Shown here: positions 61,108 through 64,000 of the stretch, one piece after another
Layout of the letters: each line of letters begins with the position of its first letter
Numbering within the stretch: position 1 is the first letter of the stretch
Source: Dyella_A ginsengisoli
GTDB lineage: Bacteria; Pseudomonadota; Gammaproteobacteria; Xanthomonadales; Rhodanobacteraceae
Length of the DNA: 64,000 bases
Assembly (NCBI RefSeq): GCF_044904665.1
Contig: NZ_JADIKM010000002.1
Location: forward strand, 62,001 to 126,000
Direction of reading: 5' to 3'
Made by a program: the position numbers and the translations under genes
Notes under the pieces: generated by a model
What the model was told of the DNA's origin: nothing
Database searches by the model: none
The model's input: the letters and a program-made list of their open reading frames with translations, nothing else

Positions 61108-61525
61108 CGTGCAACGCCTCTCGTACTGACTCGGTGGGACGCAGCGGTTGGGTGGGGGAGCCGCTGTGTTTTTCGGACCGCGACGGTTTGCCGTCGGTCC
61201 ACGTCGAGAGAGGGAGCAAGAAGAAGGCCACGGCGGGCCAACGGCACGCCGGATAAACGTCACCTGAAGCGCCGCTGCGCGTCACCCCGACTTCTTGCGC
61301 CGGGGCACGTCCTCGGGTTCGTCACGCAAGTGAATGTCGCGCAAGGATTTCAACGCGTGAAGATGTCCCAGGGACAGTGACGCACGCGGTCACGTCGACA
61401 ATTTGGCCCGTCAACGAATTTGCGCGGCGACGCTCCAAAACGTGAGCCGTATCACGTTTGAAATCGTCACCGGTGAAACCGTTTGCGTGACGGCCATCAC
61501 ACTGTGACCAAGCCCGTCGAAAACG
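61108..61525. promoter_or_regulatory. Long fleQ leader/promoter region with palindromes
   Basis: No gene is found in these 418 bases. Two hairpins lie close to fleQ: 61142-61167 (CAGCGG/CCGCTG) and 61175-61200 (GGACCG...CGGTCC with an inner ACGG/CCGT). A possible sigma-54 element, TGGCCTTCTTCTTGCT on the minus strand at 61215-61230, has GG and GC 10 bases apart. Further up are CGTGA-N6-TCACG (61441-61456) and CGTGA-N6-TCACA (61486-61501), close to the CRP/Clp consensus and centred 45 bp apart, with TCACCGGTGA between. Confidence 0.5.
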
Positions 61526-62080
61526 TCAGGTCAGCGACTGACGCGCCTCGGCCACTTTGCGTCGGTGATGGCGAAAAACGAATCGCTCGATCGCATCGCC
61601 CACCGCCTCGCCGAGCGGTTCGAAGACCACGAAAGCCAGGCCGTCATCGAGCCGACGCGATACCCGCGCCGGCAACTCCAGCGGCAAGCTCGGACAGGCA
61701 TCGAGGTGGATGCGCAGGCAGATCGCCTGCCCTTCAGCCCCAGTCAACAGCATGCCGGGCAACAGCGCGCCGACCACGTTGAAGCGCACCGCCACGCGCT
61801 CGGGCAGCGTATCGGCCGGCAGCAGTAGGCGGTTGACGATCTCCACCAGCGCGTTGAGCTTGGCGTCGAGCCGGGCCAGCTCCTGCAGTACCGGACTGTC
61901 CTCGTCGGCGCCGTCGGCGCGGCGTTCCTCGATCGCGGCGATGCTGGCCAGCGTCGACGCGTTGCGCTCGGCCAGCCGGGCCAGCGGCGTCGAGGCGACA
62001 TCGCGCGGCAGCACGGCCACGCGCAGGCGGTCGTCCACGCAAACGCGCTCGGAGAAGGCAAGCCAGAGGTCGTCGGTCAT
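61526..62080 (-). CDS. PilZ-domain protein of the flagellar cluster
   Basis: 184 residues. An N-terminal helical coiled-coil part (about 30-85, LARLAERNASTLASIAAIEE) is followed by a PilZ-like barrel (about 95-165, LPERVAVRFNVVGALLP, ICLRIHLDACPSLPLELPARV). The canonical c-di-GMP motifs RxxxR and (D/N)xSxxG are not clear, as in the non-canonical PilZ proteins of xanthomonads. May link c-di-GMP state or other partners to motility. ATG at 62078-62080. Confidence 0.65.
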   Translation of the reverse strand: MTDDLWLAFSERVCVDDRLRVAVLPRDVASTPLARLAERNASTLASIAAIEERRADGADEDSPVLQELARLDAKLNALVEIVNRLLLPADTLPERVAVRFNVVGALLPGMLLTGAEGQAICLRIHLDACPSLPLELPARVSRRLDDGLAFVVFEPLGEAVGDAIERFVFRHHRRKVAEARQSLT

Positions 62081-62136
62081 TGACGGGGGTTCCTGTAGCG
62101 GTCGCGGCGTGGTCCAACGACAGCGGACGGCGAGCG

Positions 62137-62439
62137 TCAGCCGGGATCGGCCGCGTCGAGGTAGGCGCTCACCGCGCGGTGGTTCACATGATGGCGCGCC
62201 AGGTGCTCGCTCACCATGGTGCGTGCCTGCACCGCCAGGTCCAGCAGGGTGCGCTGGTCCAGTTGGAGCTGGCGCAGTGCCATCAGCCCGGCCGCGTTGA
62301 TCGGCGCCTGCCGCAACAGGTGGTCGCACTCGGCCTGCAACGCGGTGGCGCCGGCCCAGTCGCCGCGTCGGCCAGCCTGCAGCATGTCTGCACTCAGGAC
62401 GAGCGCACGCTGCAGATCGGGATGCGGCGCCTCGTTCAT
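62137..62439 (-). CDS. fliT: FliT-like flagellar chaperone
   Basis: 100 residues, all helical (LVLSADMLQAGRRGDWAGATALQAECDHLL-like opening, then LMALRQLQLDQRTLLDLAVQ). Position directly behind fliS, with ATG sharing a base with the fliS TAA, and size support FliT, the chaperone of FliD. Sequence conservation in this family is low. Confidence 0.7.
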   Translation of the reverse strand: MNEAPHPDLQRALVLSADMLQAGRRGDWAGATALQAECDHLLRQAPINAAGLMALRQLQLDQRTLLDLAVQARTMVSEHLARHHVNHRAVSAYLDAADPG

Positions 62440-62864
62440 TACGCGCTCTTGACCAGCTCGCCGGCCGCGGCCAGGTAGCTCGCCCGGATGCCCTGCCAGC
62501 CTTCACGCACCGGCGCGAGCAGGCGGGACGCCTCGTCCAGCGCAGGAACGTTGTCATGCAGCTGGGCGTAGAGCAGGCGCCGGGTCACGTATTCGTACAG
62601 CGACTCCAGCCGCTGGCTGAAGGCGGGATCGACGGCGTGGTCCAGGCTGTCGCGCAAGGCACCGATGATCGCCACCGCCTTGGAGATGCAGCTGCCCTTG
62701 GCCGCCACGTTCCCGTGCTGCAGATGCCCACGGGCCTGGGCGATGCGATCCATCGCGCCATCGAGCAGCAGGCTCACCAGCTGGTGCGCATCGGCGCTTT
62801 CGACGCCAGCGACGCTGTTCTGCTGGTAGAGGGCGCTGGCTTGGCGCAGGGGTCCGTAGGTCAT
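62439..62864 (-). CDS. fliS: Flagellar export chaperone FliS
   Basis: 141 residues. QLVSLLLDGAMDRIAQARGHL, KGSCISKAVAIIGALRDSLD and LESLYEYVTRRLLYAQL form the helix bundle that binds the flagellin C-terminus. The opening ASALYQQNSV (YxxxxV) is typical. ATG at 62862-62864, 14 bp after fliD. Confidence 0.93.
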   Translation of the reverse strand: MTYGPLRQASALYQQNSVAGVESADAHQLVSLLLDGAMDRIAQARGHLQHGNVAAKGSCISKAVAIIGALRDSLDHAVDPAFSQRLESLYEYVTRRLLYAQLHDNVPALDEASRLLAPVREGWQGIRASYLAAAGELVKSA

Positions 62865-62878
62865 GGGGCGCTCCGGAA

Positions 62879-64000
62879 TCAGTTCTTTCGGGTGTAGGTG
62901 GCTTCGAGCTGGGCCAGCGCACCGGTGAGGTAGCTGCTGGTGTTGTTGAGCGAGGACATCAGGGTGTCCAGCTGCGTGTACTGGTCGCGCAGCTGCTTCT
63001 CGTACACGCTCATGCGCGCATCCAGCTGGCTCTGCTGGGTGTTGAGCTTGCTCAGGCTGTCGGTGAGGCTCTGCTGGCGCGTGGAGATCACCCCACCAGA
63101 CGCGGTGAAGCCGTCCAGCGCGGTGTTGAGCCGATTGGCGTAACCGTTGGGGCCAGCGAACAGGTCCTGCACGACGGAGGGATTGCTGTCGAGCGCGGAC
63201 GTGAGCTTGGTGCTGTCCACCGCCAGCGTGCCGTCGGCCGAGCGCGTGATGCCCAATGCGGCGAGGGAACCGATGCTGTTGCCGGCAACCTTACCGCTCA
63301 GCACGCTGCCGATCGCCCGCTGCACCGAATTGAGCGTGGTATCGCCCAGCAGGATGCCGCCCTGCCCCGATGCCTTGTCGTAACTGGACAGCGTGCCCAC
63401 CGTGGCGGTGTAGCTGTTGTAAGCGGAGACGAAGTCCTGCACGGCCTTGGTCGCCACGCTGTTGTCGCGCGACACGGTAAGCGTGGTGCTGCCGGCGGCC
63501 GCCAGATTGATCGTGACGCCGTCGATGGCGCCGCTGACGCTGTTGGTTGCGCTGGTGATGGCAATGCCATCCAGGCTCAACTGGGCGTCCTTCGCCTCGG
63601 TGGCACCGGCGGTATTGAGTTTGTTGGCCAGCGTGGTCAAACCGGCGCTGCTGGTGACGTCTGCGCTGATGCTGAAACCGTTCGCCACACCGGTCTTGGT
63701 GGAACTGAGCAGCAGCTGCGCGCCGCTGGTGCCGTTGACCACGGTGGCGCTGACACCCGGGTTGCCCGATGCCGCGTTGATCTTGGCGGCGATGTCGGCC
63801 ACGGTATCGGTCGCCGAAATAGCCACGGTGGAACTGTTTGCACCGACCGTCAACGTGAGGTTGCCGGCGCCGATCGCAGTGGTGCTGGCGTAGGCGTCGC
63901 TGCCGCGCTTCTGCGCGGTGGCCAGGTTGCCCACCACCAGCGCGTAGCTGCCCGGCTGGGCGCTGGACAGCGTGCTGGTGGTGCCGATGGCGCTGTCCGC
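62879..64000 (-). CDS. fliD: Flagellar filament cap protein FliD (C-terminal part)
   Basis: Open to the window edge; 373 residues visible, the start lies beyond 64000. The visible part begins in the D2/D3 region (SSAQPGSYALVVGNLATAQK, typical FliD hook-repeat sequence) and ends with the helical FliD_C domain (QQSQLDARMSVYEKQLRDQY, TQLDTLMSSLNNTSSYLTGA). Caps the filament and folds incoming flagellin. GTG at 63937 is internal. TAG/TGA-type stop at 62879-62881 precedes fliS by 14 bases. Confidence 0.92.
   Translation of the reverse strand, partial: ADSAIGTTSTLSSAQPGSYALVVGNLATAQKRGSDAYASTTAIGAGNLTLTVGANSSTVAISATDTVADIAAKINAASGNPGVSATVVNGTSGAQLLLSSTKTGVANGFSISADVTSSAGLTTLANKLNTAGATEAKDAQLSLDGIAITSATNSVSGAIDGVTINLAAAGSTTLTVSRDNSVATKAVQDFVSAYNSYTATVGTLSSYDKASGQGGILLGDTTLNSVQRAIGSVLSGKVAGNSIGSLAALGITRSADGTLAVDSTKLTSALDSNPSVVQDLFAGPNGYANRLNTALDGFTASGGVISTRQQSLTDSLSKLNTQQSQLDARMSVYEKQLRDQYTQLDTLMSSLNNTSSYLTGALAQLEATYTRKN

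Noticed and set aside
1..64000. tRNA/rRNA genes, prophage or complete insertion sequences
   Set aside because: No T-loop/anticodon arrangement, rRNA-like sequence, integrase or transposase was seen on either strand; detection was by eye, so a tRNA scan would be decisive.

Overview
The window is about 64 kb of high-GC, densely packed gammaproteobacterial chromosome. Gene content and protein style fit the Xanthomonadales (Lysobacterales), most likely the Rhodanobacteraceae (Dyella/Rhodanobacter/Luteibacter type). Pointers are an XccBphP-like phytochrome with a PAS output, a FleQ-driven flagellar cluster, DUF6491 and Slp lipoproteins, and REP sequences of the GTAGGAGC/GTGGGAGC kind. Codons end overwhelmingly in G or C, so long antisense ORFs are common and are shadows. 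No tRNA, rRNA, CRISPR array, integrase or complete IS was seen; genus assignment is inference.

Layout. 1-12.4 kb: tail of a cyclophilin-type prolyl isomerase, a methyl-accepting chemotaxis protein behind a sigma-28-like promoter, an ABC exporter, an AsmA protein with a 327-bp MITE-like element inserted exactly at its stop codon, a DUF4349 lipoprotein, an EamA transporter, rlmJ, an Slp lipoprotein, a CDF metal transporter, a VOC protein and a GNAT. 12.4-24.3 kb: a REP pair, mfd carrying an in-frame palindromic repeat, a renalase-like flavoprotein, the ergothioneine pair egtB-egtD, two small exported proteins, rlmKL with a coupled hydrolase, and an AmpD-like amidase. 24.4-36.1 kb: tesB, a DUF2007 protein, heme oxygenase plus bacteriophytochrome (coupled), bpt, a GltB-like FMN protein, purT, an SPFH / tiny membrane peptide / Arc-like operon behind a tandem palindrome, and a copper / cytochrome oxidase assembly group (SCO, PCuAC, CtaG). 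36.2-43.6 kb: a three-gene Gld-type ABC system, an SRPBCC protein and a LuxR-type two-component system. 43.7-52.1 kb: GNAT-minCDE, a small HExxH protein, tgt-yajC-secD-secF and a flavin reductase. 52.3-64 kb: a minus-strand flagellar block, in transcription order fliD-fliS-fliT-pilZ-fleQ-fliE-fliF-fliG-fliH-orf145-fliI-fliJ-fliK.

How the parts work together. The flagellar block builds the filament cap, the basal body (MS ring, switch) and the export ATPase. FleQ is encoded just upstream of fliE, and sigma-54-type -24/-12 elements precede fliE and fliK. The chemoreceptor at the other end has a FliA-type promoter, giving the expected class order. The min genes set the division site, and tgt-yajC-secDF couples a tRNA modification gene to the Sec motor.

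Most unusual items: an undescribed, translationally coupled gene between fliH and fliI; the repeat inside mfd; the MITE that changed a TAA stop to TAG without altering the protein; the chemoreceptor with no N-terminal membrane segment; the SPFH-microprotein-RHH operon; a strong plus-strand terminator with no gene in front of it; and a long structured fleQ leader with CRP/Clp-like sites.
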